A stretch of 64,000 nt of DNA from the NCBI GenBank assembly GCA_963402885.1, contig OY727097.1, positions 21,080,001-21,144,000 of the forward strand, written 5' to 3'. This stretch comes from Antedon bifida. Its lineage: Eukaryota; Echinodermata; Crinoidea; Comatulida; Antedonidae. This document shows positions 37,001 to 46,916 of this stretch, one piece after another; the stretch's first letter is position 1, and the number at the start of each line of letters is the position of its first letter. Made by a program: the position numbers and the translations under genes. The notes beneath the pieces are model-generated. The model did not search any database, was not told the origin of the DNA, and saw only the letters and a program-made list of their open reading frames with translations.

Positions 37001-40000
37001 CAGCAGTTAAACTAAGTTTGACAAACAATTCCTAGTAATACTTAGTCTATACACAAACTTTTGTTTGCAAATTGCTATTTGTTCGTGCTTACAAGTCTTC
37101 TAGTGTAGATTAGGCAGAAGTCCGGCAGCAGACGAAATATACAAAAAAGTACACAAGATGCATATACTTTTTCAGAATGTTAAAACAACTTGATTCAGTG
37201 TTGGCTAGAAAGTTGTGTATAAGATACTAATGCTTATTTGTTACTAGTACTGATCATTATGTGTTATTCTTGTTGAACGTGAATTTGAACTTGATATATG
37301 GATGAATGATTGAATGAAAGAACGAACGAACGAAAAAAAAGAAAGAACAAATGATTGAAAATAAAGCTTGTTTTAAAAGAAAAAATAGCAAAAGAATCAA
37401 TACAGCGACGACAATACCCATTTGCCGTATAGTTATGCAATAATAGGCATATACATTAATGTAGCTGATAATTGTATTGGTGGAAATATCGGCCACACAT
37501 CTGGTAAAAGTGAGTTTGAGGCTCAAACCCGTTGAGAGCATGAACAGAATCACTGTTTTATTTTAATAGTCAACAATGTAGAATAGCTGTTTATAATTGT
37601 TAAACCAGGTAATTTTATTACTGAATCTAGAAAATTTAGTAACATCATTTGTTAACTGTTTAGCAATGAGTTACTTTGCTTAATATCATATTAACTATAC
37701 AATTATTCGTAGTGAGTATGCTACAACTTGAAATTAACTTGCTTATTATGGAACTGCATATCTTGAAAGACACCATCCAATTGTAAAAGAACAGCAGATT
37801 CTGTGCCATCAAAACGGAACAATTTGTTTTCCTGAGTCCAGTATAGATTTGAAAGATCTACATCAAGTCCCAACACGTCTAAGTCTATGAAAGGAAAACA
37901 TAAGAACGACACGGCATCTGGAACAACTCTCATAAACATAATAATATAGTATTTTAACTTAAACAGATCTAAACAATTGTCATTTTAAAGATCTACAAAT
38001 AAAAATAAACTATTACCTAACAAAAGCTAAAAATTAAATGATTCATTGTGGTAAAAGGTAAACTTTAGCATCAAACAAGCAGTACAAAGATACGTATGAT
38101 GTCACTTTATGATGATAAAAATGGAAGCAAAGAATAACACCTAACAATCATTTTATGAAATTCGTAGCCCAGCCCGATACTCTCTTTTTAGCGTTTAATC
38201 TATGATTTTCTAACATGGCAATTTAAACATGGGCTAGCAAGAACAACTAGCTATGGGCTAGATGGTTTGGTGGGAACATGGTGACCAATTCCTAAACTTA
38301 CCAATATCATCAATAACGAGTTCAGATTCACCTCCATAAATAGACGAGCGTCTAATCTCCCTTGTCTGTATGTCAGAATGTGGACCATTTACCCAATACA
38401 CAAATTCAGTTTCTCGATCATATGTTATTTCATGAGGATTGTGAACACCAGCCAACTCTAGGACTCCATGATGATTTAAGAGATGCGGATTCTCTTCATC
38501 AATATCAAGTAAAGCAAACATGATTACATCCTGTTCCGGAACACTAACAAGTAATATTTTACCTAAAATACAATTATAATAAAGTTATAAAATCGTTAAT
38601 AAAAAATTACTTAATTATGAGGGTGTCATGTTAAACAAATCTTCATGATAATGCGTTCACAATGTTTGATCCAACCTAAATATTTATTGAAACAATATAA
38701 AGTGAGTGAGACAGGCAAAGAAAATTCTAAACCGCCCGGTAATATACTGAAAATGTATTAATTAATTAGAAACGATAAGATATGTATAAGATATAAATAT
38801 CTATACATATTCAAGAAATTGATATCCGCGTTTTTCCCAGATCTATACATATATAATTACTGAAAATAATGACAATGATGTGGGTATCAGTGGCTGGATC
38901 TCAATGGAGAACGTAATACGCAAAAAGCTAAATCAAAACAATAATGTAAAACAACCAGACAAATTTGCAGAGCTTTCGGGAAACAGTAGCCCTTCATCAG
39001 TGCCGGTTCGAATCCCGCCAGAGCCATTTTTTCATACAACTAAAAATACGGAACTTTCGCCGATGAGCTATGCTCGACGCGATTATGAGATCATGTTCCG
39101 AATATGAGCACTGTTTCAATAATTTGACAGTACTAGAGGGTGTGCTCGCTTCACTCGCTCCCCCTCTAGGAAGTGTAGACGATGGTTCTCGGAATGATAA
39201 TGACTCGGGTAAAACGATTTTAAAAGGACATTCTGGCGTGGACGTTTTCTGTCGGTTACCATTATTGAAATGCGTGATATTCGTAAAACTAAACCTACTC
39301 TGTTTCTCAGTGTCTTAGATGATTAATAACATTTTAAAGTGTAGTGTTTATTGTTTGGTAGGGCTCTTGTAAGGCGGTGTAAAACTAAATCTACTCTGTT
39401 TCACAGTGTCTTAGATGATTAATAACATTTTAAAGTATAGGCCTAGTGTTTATTGTTTGGTAGGGCCCTTGTAGGGCGGAGGTGGGGAGGCGGAGTCCAT
39501 TCGAGGGAGGTGCTTACTCGAGGGATACGTTTATTATTTTAGTTTTAATAATATGGTAACATTTATAATTAAATAAAATAGATATGAAAAGTGGTGAAAA
39601 AGAATAACAATAACAGTCCGATGAATTCTACTACAAATAGTATTAGTGTTATAAAAATAATACAAAATGCGATTATTATTCTAAGTGATGTTTTATTGGA
39701 AAGGTGTTCAAATAAATACAATCCTAATTGGTATAATTAATACATTATTTAGTTTAAACATCTTTTAAATTAACTTCTGTGACAGAGTGGGCCTAAGAAG
39801 GTAGATGTTTAGTAGGTAGACGGTAATTTTATATACTATTCCCCACAATATACTCGGATGCTTTATGGCGTATAATTCGATCTTTATTAATTTGTAGTAT
39901 AATTTTTATTTTGCTACTGCACCAACGGGCGGTCCGAAAATAAACAAAAAACTAAAATGGCTATCGCCACCAACGGCCAACCTAGTTGAAACCATGACAT

Positions 40001-41097
40001 TGCAAGGTGAACCCGTGGACTCACCGTGAACTCGGAAATTACTTCTACCGCGCACAGTTGAAAATCTACCGATGAAATCAGAAATTTTATTTCAAAACCC
40101 TTTATAATATCTTCCCTAAGATAGAAATATGGAACAATATCGTAATAGTGTAAACTAATGTTATCAAATCTACGTTTTGCGGTACATCTGAGATAGATAA
40201 GGTAGGTATCCAAGGCGGAGATTTGTCCCGAAGAATTAACCATAATTTATATACAGATGATTTTTATATAATTGCTACGCAACACAATTGATTTACATAT
40301 ACACAATATTATTTAAAAACACGTTGCGTATTAAAGTTGGAATTTATTCTGACTAGTTAAGCCTCCACTGATTGTGAGGGCGTTTGTTGTATAATAGAAT
40401 GTATCTGGTGGGTGAAAATCTGTGATAATACCATATATGGCTCTGTGGGCTAGTGATATGATACCCGCCCTGTAAGCGAGACCGTCGCAGCAGGTTCGAA
40501 CCCCGCCAGAGAAATGTCTTCATACAACTAAAAATACGAAATTTTCGCCGATGATCTATGCTCGACGCGATTATGAGATCATGTTCCGAATATGAGCACT
40601 GTTTCAATAATTTGACACTGGGGCTTTCATGGTATTGTTCAAACTCGATTGGATAGCGACTTTTTAACATTCTCGGCGTGGTGCTGCGGAACAGCACTAG
40701 TCCCTCAATTGTACACACGCACGCACGCACCAGATTGATACGCCCTCATCTTTCAGTATTTTTATTCACGATAAATTTTATTCATAATAACATATACATA
40801 TACAGTATATAGAAACTTTAAAGTAAATTGTATAGATATATTTTATTCTATTCTAATTGATTCTAGATGTAAAACTAAAAGTTCGAATAAGATAAAAGGG
40901 TAGGGATGGGGGAGAGAAAGAAGAGTAGGCCTAAGTGAAAGAATTATTAATCAAATTTAACTGTGTGTAATAAAGTTAGTTGTATATTGAAGTTTGTAAA
41001 ATACAAAAAAAAAAAATACAAAATCGTACTTACTATATTCAGCTGACGATACATTACTTAGAAAGATGAAAATACAGTAACATGAGAAAAGTATCAT
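26816..41097 (-). CDS. Adhesion G-protein-coupled receptor with N-terminal YWTD beta-propeller
   Basis: Twenty-one coding exons: 41097-41034, 38562-38302, 37884-37743, 36547-36414, 36216-35971, 35763-35581, 35341-35250, 33963-33858, 33728-33621, 33275-33197, 32569-32443, 32172-32105, 31307-31190, 31014-30917, 30628-30523, 30174-29954, 29524-29464, 29181-29078, 28197-28029, 27413-27312, 26845-26816. Phases match throughout; the sum is 2619 bp, about 872 residues. Order: signal peptide, one six-blade-sized YWTD propeller (about 22-283), acidic Ser/Thr-rich linker (283-374), GAIN region with GPS (cleavage expected at L561/T562), seven membrane segments (about 577-829), short tail. Family known: plasma-membrane receptors that cleave themselves and are activated by the exposed tethered peptide. 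The ligand is unknown. The last, tiny exon is the least certain; an alternative acceptor gives a different short tail. The intron after exon 3 uses a GC donor. Confidence 0.88.
27710..27955. repeat. 52-bp tandem repeat rich in GAT/GAC
   Basis: About 4 copies of a unit containing GTGATTGGCGATTATGATGA and TGACAATGATGACGACAAAG. It is flanked by simple GATGATGG sequence and lies in the adhesion-GPCR intron between exons 19 and 20. Confidence 0.85.
31190..31307 (-). CDS. adhesion GPCR exon 13: GPS autoproteolysis site
   Basis: Encodes SWSSDGC then CHCNHLTSF. The two-tryptophan/four-cysteine GPS pattern is nearly complete (W538, C543, C556, C558, with C529 from the previous exon). The catalytic triad His560-Leu561-Thr562 is intact, so self-cleavage between L561 and T562 is expected. 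The new N-terminus TSFIIIFEVSP has the hydrophobic spacing of a tethered agonist. This exon identifies the gene as an adhesion GPCR. Confidence 0.95.
31349..31575. repeat. Fold-back repeat, about 100-bp arms with 14-15-bp periodicity
   Basis: The left arm (31349-31440) holds several variants of CCACCCGGCCTTTTG. The right arm (31500-31575) holds the reverse complement (CAAAAGGCCGGGTGG-like). The whole folds on itself around about 31465. It is GC-richer than its surroundings and sits in the adhesion-GPCR intron between the GPS exon and exon 12. Confidence 0.85.
32105..35763 (-). CDS. adhesion GPCR exons 6-12: acidic linker and GAIN region
   Basis: Exons 6-7 (35763-35581, 35341-35250) encode an acidic Asp/Ser/Thr-rich stretch (DDTSDFDDN, ETTTGEPTTS), which is probably a glycosylated stalk. 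Exons 8-12 (33963-33858, 33728-33621, 33275-33197, 32569-32443, 32172-32105) have the pattern of a GAIN domain B: a helical opening, alternating beta-strands (GEIVLFSVDVP, ISVAVVFFS, SGVLSITAYK) and the first GPS cysteine C529 in TPVCAFLQ. The identity rests on position before the GPS and strand pattern rather than strong sequence motifs. Confidence 0.78.
34730..35025 (-). mobile_element. tRNA-derived SINE, second copy
   Basis: Same family and orientation as 12970-13292, with the same TAGTTCATTCTTATATAGCG end and the TTGGATTCGAACCACGAACT B-box region. It lies in the adhesion-GPCR intron between exons 7 and 8. Confidence 0.8.
35971..38562 (-). CDS. adhesion GPCR exons 2-5: YWTD-type beta-propeller
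   Basis: About 260 residues with the periodic YWTD-like strands of LDL-receptor class B propellers: FVYWVNG, NLYWTQE, NVYYVTA and QLYWSKN. Each is followed by the blade pattern of Arg/Phe, Asp, Gly and hydrophobics (LFRFDGTESAVL, IMRTDLDKKTSTFV). The length fits one six-bladed propeller. No EGF module is seen after it, unlike LDLR or LRP. Exon 3 (37884-37743) ends with a GC donor (GCAAGT). Blade motifs in exons 2 and 4 are more diverged than in exons 3 and 5. Confidence 0.85.
38960..39130 (+). mobile_element. SINE copy cut at its 3' end by repeat copy A
   Basis: GCCGGTTCGAATCCCGCCAG and the same body as 40436-40690 up to AATAATTTGACAG, where the 1.1-kb repeat begins. The 5' half of the head is poorly preserved. 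Confidence 0.65.
39131..40250 (+). mobile_element. 1.1-kb interspersed repeat, copy A
   Basis: It runs from TACTAGAGGGTGTGCTCGCT to AATTAACCATAATTTATATA and matches 49028-50405. Copy A has an internal 110-bp tandem duplication (39283-39360 against 39380-39470: CAGTGTCTTAGATGATTAAT). It inserted at, or truncated, a SINE ending AATAATTTGACA. No transposase was recognised. It lies in adhesion-GPCR intron 1. Confidence 0.8.
40436..40690 (+). mobile_element. tRNA-derived SINE, plus strand
   Basis: The head has GTGGGCTAGTGATATGATAC and CAGGTTCGAACCCCGCCAG, with CTCTG/CAGAG acceptor pairing. The body is ATGCTCGACGCGATTATGAG...CACTGTTTCAATAATTTGACA. It then joins CTGGGGCTTTCATGGTATTG, which is also found at 225-290. 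Confidence 0.7.
41034..41097 (-). CDS. adhesion GPCR exon 1: signal peptide
   Basis: The ATG at 41095-41097 is followed by a typical secretory signal (MILFSCYCIFIFL core, SNVSSA likely cleavage region). The exon ends at a GTAAGT donor at 41028-41033. A TTGTTCTTACAG directly precedes the ATG and could be an acceptor, in which case a non-coding 5' exon lies further upstream, perhaps beyond the 61-bp satellite. The exon was found by looking for a start that joins in phase to the propeller exon at 38562. Confidence 0.75.
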
Positions 41098-41518
41098 CTG
41101 TAAGAACAATGGCATCATATCACAGCGCCGTAACTTAGTTATGTATTGTTATAAATACCTTCAGACTTTCATAATGCAACACTGTTAAGGAATGTTACAG
41201 AATCCAGACATGTAAAAGTATATTTATGTACTTGCATATATACTTATAAAGTAGTCCAAAGAATAAAAAAAGGAGAAAGAAAGAAATTTCTAAACATTAT
41301 AAAGACCTACATATTAATGCAATGTAAACCAGAAATAAAAACACTACTAAAAGTATGGATTAATTATTGTAATAGTGCAAATTCCTGTGGCATTGTAATA
41401 TGTGTCTCACGCTATTGGTGAATGGTCACACTTACATACCGGTACTTTATAAAGGAGGGAGTGAAAGTAAATTTCCACCTATCCATAAAATTATTTAAAA
41501 AATACAGTAGAAATTGTG

Positions 41519-44082
41519 AGTTACGATAATAGGCCTACTACACCAAAGAACGCATTACATGATCATGAATTACGCACACGATTACAATAATAGGTCTACT
41601 ACACCAAACAACGCATTACATGATCATGAATTACGCACACGATTACGATAATAGGCCTACTACACCAAAGAACGCATTACATGATCATGAATTACGCACA
41701 CGATTACAATAATAGGCCTACTACACCAAACAACGCATTACATGATCATGAATTACGCACACGATTACGATAATAGGCCTACTACACCAAACAACGCATT
41801 ACATGATCATGAATTACGCACACGATTACGATAATAGGCCTACTACACCAAACAACGCATTACATGATCATGAATTACGCACACGATTACGATAATGGGC
41901 CTACTACACCAAACAACGCATTACATGATCATGAATTACGCACACGATTACGATAATAGGCCTACTACACCAAACAACGCATTACATGATCATGAATTAC
42001 GCACACGATTACAATAATAGGCCTACTACACCAAACAACGCATTACATGATCATGAATTACGCACACGATTACGATAATAGGCCTACTACACCAAACAAC
42101 GCATTACATGATCATGAATTACGCACACGATTACGATAATAGGCCTACTACACCAAACAACGCATTACATGATCATGAATTACGCACACGATTACGATAA
42201 TGGGCCTACTACACCAAACAACGCATTACATGATCATGAATTACGCACACGATTACGATAATAGGCCTACTACACCAAACAACGCATTACATGATCATGA
42301 ATTACGCATACGATTACAATAATAGGCCTACTACACCAAACAACGCATTACATGATCATGAATTACGCACACGATTACAATAATAGGCCTACTACACCAA
42401 ACAACGCATTGCATGATCATGAATTACGCATACGATTACAATAATAGGCCTACTACACCAAACAACGCATTACATGATCATGGATTACGCACACGATTAC
42501 GATAATAGGCCTACTACACCAAACAACGCATTACATGATCATGAATTACGCACACGATTACAATAATAGGCCTACTACACCAAACAACGCATTACATGAT
42601 CATGAATTACGCACACGATTACAATAATAGGCCTACTACACCAAACAACGCATTACATGATCATGAATTACGCACACGATTACGATAATAGGCCTACTAC
42701 ACCAAACAACGCATTACATGATCATGAATTACGCACACGATTACGATAATAGGCCTACTACACCAAACAACGCATTACATGATCATGAATTACGCACACG
42801 ATTACAATAATAGGCCTACTACACCAAACAACGCATTGCATGATCATGAATTACGCACACGATTACGATAATAGGCCTACTACACCAAACAACGCATTAC
42901 ATGATCATGAATTACGCACACGATTACGATAATAGGCCTACTACACCAAACAACGCATTACATGATCATGAATTACGCACACGATTACTATAATGGGCCT
43001 ACTACACCAAACAACGCATTACATGATCATGAATTACGCACACGATTACGATAATAGGCCTACTACACCAAACAACGCATTACATGATCATGAATTACGC
43101 ATACGATTACAATAATAGGCCTACTACACCAAACAACGCATTACATGATCATGAATTACGCACACGATTACAATAATAGGCCTACTACACCAAACAACGC
43201 ATTACATGATCATGAATTACGCACACGATTACAATAATAGGCCTACTACACCAAACAACGCATTACATGATCATGAATTACGCACACGATTACGATAATA
43301 GGCCTACTACACCAAACAACGCATTACATGATCATGAATTACGCATACGATTACAATAGGCCTACTACACCAAACAACGCATTACATGATCATGAATTAC
43401 ACACACGATTACGATAATAGGCCTACTACACCAAACAACGCATTACATGATCATGAATTACGCACACGATTAGAATAATAGGCCTACTACACCAAACAAC
43501 GCATTGCATGATCATGAATTACGCATACGATTACAATAATAGGCCTACTACACCAAACAACGCATTACATGATCATGGATTACGCACACGATTACGATAA
43601 TAGGCCTACTACACCAAACAACGCATTACATGATCATGAATTACGCACACGATTACGATAATAGGCCTACTACACCAAACAACGCATTACATGATCATGA
43701 ATTACGCACACGATTACAATAATAGTCCTACTACACCAAACAACGCATTGCATGATCATGAATTACGCACACGATTACGATAATAGACCTACTACACCAA
43801 ACAACGCATTACATGATCATGAATTACGCACACGATTACAATAATAGGCCTACTACACCAAACAACGCATTACATGATCATGAATTACGCACACGATTAC
43901 GATAATAGGCCTACTACACCAAACAACGCATTGCATGATCATGAATTACGCACACGATTACAATAATAGGCCTACTACACCAAACAACGCATTACATGAT
44001 CATGAATTACGCACACGATTACAATAAAAGGCCTACTACACCAAACAACGCATCACATGATCATGAATTACGCACATGATTA
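41519..44082. repeat. 61-bp satellite array, about 42 copies
   Basis: A head-to-tail array with a 61-bp unit that is highly uniform. Each unit contains the palindromes TAGGCCTA and CATGATCATG and two copies of ATTACG. Variants include GATTACGATAATA versus GATTACAATAATA, GGGCC for AGGCC, GCATG for ACATG, and one 4-bp deletion near 43360. (2564 bp / 61 = 42.0.) The array ends cleanly at both sides and stands about 420 bp upstream of the adhesion-GPCR start codon. Confidence 0.97.
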
Positions 44083-44589
44083 GCTTTAGGAGAAATTACT
44101 GTTACTGTAATAGACAAAACTCACCCTTTTTTAAAAAGCTTTTTCGTCGTTTCTAGAATGATCTTTGTCGATATTTGACACAATTAGTACATGGACACTG
44201 ATTATATACGGTAGTGTAGTGCGCATGTGACCTTCGACCAATAGACAGATCCAGAATTATTAATTTCAAGGGTGACAATAATTCCCATACCGACAAGTTT
44301 AACCATAATAATAATATGTGTATATATAGCCTAGTATATATAGCTACAGCTAAAGTAACAGGCGTTGAACACCAGAAAATTACCACCAGGGGGATCACAC
44401 ATCCAGACATGGGGTAAATCCTAGAAATATAGAAATAAAAGGTCAAACATCATTTAAGTGCGTTCCCCTATCACTTCACAGGCTCCCCTGTCAGTTACGA
44501 GTAGTATAATAGATATATAAGTGAAATCAATATTTCTTTATTCGTTTTTTCCTATGAAAGTGAACATCTGGTTTTTTAAATCTTTATTT

Positions 44590-44740
44590 TTCATGATTTT
44601 GATTTTTTTTAAATAAAGAAATTGAAGAAAAGTGGACTGAGAATAGAACCCTGATGGACAAGGCAACATCAATTAAGATGAACACCAATCAATACTAACT
44701 TTCTGTTGCCTGTAATTTAAATAACTAAATGTATAATGAT
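44590..44740 (-). pseudogene. LINE reverse transcriptase trace (QGSILSPLFFNF)
   Basis: The minus strand near 44630-44675 reads VHQGSILSPLFFNF, again the block ahead of the FADD box. The fragment is very short and lies between the 61-bp satellite and the PCCA 3' end. Confidence 0.5.
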
Positions 44741-44756
44741 ATTATTTAAAAACAAG

Positions 44757-44862
44757 GCCATATACCAACATGGCTGCAGCCGCGTGCTCAAATTTGAGTT
44801 AGTGTTTACCGACCGACATAGTGAGCTGTAGAGTCGCGTTTGCACGCGACTAAAAAACCAAC
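44757..44862 (-). repeat. Inverted copy of the 22928-23030 repeat
   Basis: It carries the same CATGGCTGCAGCCGCGTGC and GTTTACCGACCGACATAGTG words as the 22.9-kb copy and ends with the hairpin GTCGCGTTTGCACGCGAC. Confidence 0.75.
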
Positions 44863-44974
44863 AAGTTTGCTCAGTTCATAAAGTAAAATATTGTGTGGGA
44901 CTCGACCAAATGCTTTAGTCTTAACATAACATAACTTTAGTCCGAACTTGTTTTTGCATTTATAAGAGAATAAA

Positions 44975-45090
44975 GGGCATGTGGGGCAGTGTGTTGGACG
45001 TTTGATCGCGAGTTCGAATCCAAGCTCGTCGCATTCTTAGAAGCATTGTGCAAAAAGCGATATAAGAACGAATATTATTATTATTATAAG
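44975..45090 (+). mobile_element. Short SINE copy of the same family, plus strand
   Basis: GGGGCAGTGTGTTGGACGTT, then GCGAGTTCGAATCCAAGCTC, then GCGATATAAGAACGAATATT and (ATT)n. The middle of the body is missing, joining head to tail. Confidence 0.7.
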
Positions 45091-45245
45091 CATGTGACAG
45101 AACAGAGGTTTATTTCACGAGATCTTCTGTCAGGAAAAAACACCGTGTTGTTTATTATCGGTGGTAACAGAAAGAGCATGGCTAAAGATGAACAATTCTT
45201 TCAATTGTTTAAATTACAGACTTTGGTCTATAGTTTTTAATTTTT

Positions 45246-45500
45246 AGATTTCGTGGCTCTTTTGTAAATGGAACAGAAATTCTAGGAAGACATTTGCGAG
45301 AAGTCCAAAAACGATTGGGATTTTTGCAACATCAATATCACAAAGAATCAATACAAGAGCGTTATTTAAAATTGCATACTTTTTTCAATGGTTCTGACAA
45401 CGCAGATTTGCTTATATGCAAATTAGGTACAGCCGTGACAATATTATTTTTTTGGTATCCGCAATTTTTTATAATTCAGCATACCAAAATTGATCTTTAA
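45246..45500 (+). other. Uncertain open stretch, possible orphan exon
   Basis: After an acceptor-like TTTTAATTTTTAG, an open frame of about 80 codons reads RGSFVNGTEILGRHLREVQK and continues with a helical, charged stretch (HQYHKESIQERYLKL). Codon use looks more gene-like than the surroundings. No start, partner exon or family was found. It could be part of a broken transposon. I do not assign a function. Confidence 0.25.
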
Positions 45501-46554
45501 AAGTCATATTAGACACCATTACCTAAGAAATGCACCTTAAATCGCCTTTTCAGACACTTATTTCAGAATTGGACCTAGACCAATTTTGTACTTTTTGTGA
45601 AACTTACGACTGATATGATAGCTTGACTATTAGTTTTATCCATAATTAAGATATCAAGCGCACTTAAAAACAAAATTAGAATGTATTTGTTCACAAGCGC
45701 TTGTCGTTATAGATGAATACTCATTAATCAAAACTTGTAATCCATAAAGGTTAGAAAAATATATATAAGATATTTATATTGAATGGATGGTAGTTAGCAG
45801 AATAAATCGATGTGTTCAGTAGGTCTATTATTCTTATAAGAAATTCAAGAATACAAAAATAGTCTACATCATACATCTAAATTCTGTACTTGTCGCAACA
45901 AAATGTGGGAAATCTTATTCTTTTAAAAGTTAAAAAACGAAGGTTGAAACACACATAGTCCCATTTTTAATTAACTAGATTTAAATAAATTTTAAATAGA
46001 TAATTTTATATTATTAAAAAAAAAAATTTGTAAGAGTAGCTTAAGAATTTTCTAACTGAAACAAGGAACAAGAGTCGCCAAACTATTTATTTATCTTGGT
46101 TTCACGAGGGTATCTCAAACAGCTGTACTACAGCAGCCAACTGACTTGAAGAGGCCCTCTTAACGAAACAATATTAATCAATGCTCTACGCACTTATGTT
46201 TGTAATAAATAATTAAATATATAGAATAAGACATACAGAATAAGACAGCAATATCAAATCCTTTTCCCTGACTGCAAACTTTATTGAAAAGAAGTGACCC
46301 CTATTGGAAATAGATTAATAAATAGCAATCTTTATAAAAATACAATATTGTTGTTGTAGACAATTTTAACATAAACATTATTATTTTTATACATAACTTG
46401 GCCCTTGCCAATTATATAACTAATAAATCTATACAGTAGTGGAAGATCATATTAGACTGTGCTGTTGTATTCAACATGTCCACATTATAAAGCCTGTTTT
46501 CCACTAAACAAATTTATTTATAGAGAATTTGTTTCTGAAAACAATTTGCCAGAT
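45501..46554. other. Intergenic, no feature recognised
   Basis: AT-rich sequence between the uncertain open stretch and the repeats behind PCCA. I see no exons, RNA genes or repeats of note. Confidence 0.5.
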
Positions 46555-46692
46555 GAGAATATGAAGCACACAAACTGATACTTACATCTTGCATAGTGTC
46601 AGAATATTAGGTACACAAACTGATACTTACTTGCCTAGTGTCAGAATATGAAGCACACAAACTGATACTTACATCTTGCCTAGTGTCAGACA
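46555..46692. repeat. Tandem repeat of about 45-55 bp behind PCCA
   Basis: Three copies of CACACAAACTGATACTTAC followed by ATCTTGCCTAGTGTCAGAAT-like sequence. It starts about 225 bp after the PCCA stop, within the probable 3'UTR or just past it. Confidence 0.8.
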
Positions 46693-46916
46693 GCTTGATG
46701 CTTTGCTCTAATTGTCATTCCTATTTACAAATTGTTTAACGGATTTCAGTTTTGTAAACATTACAGGAAAAATCATTTAGCACAAAAACATGTTTTAATA
46801 AAGTGAGACCAACTTAAGTTTAGAATTTATAAATACCACTTAGCAACTCAATACACACATAGAGTGTGTGAATTGACCCATAATTATAAGTTCAATGTGA
46901 ACTAGCATTAATGTCT

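Noticed and set aside
36663..37015. Plus-strand open frames of 60-84 codons in the adhesion-GPCR intron
   Set aside because: Low-complexity, AT-rich and overlapping; no family features, and they lie within the intron between exons 3 and 4.
39914..40243. 109-codon minus-strand open frame
   Set aside because: It lies inside repeat copy A; the matching part of copy B is open in a different frame, so there is no conserved protein.
41519..44082. 61-bp array considered as a CRISPR array or a repetitive coding region
   Set aside because: There are no variable spacers, the unit is not a multiple of three and stops occur in every frame; it is a satellite.
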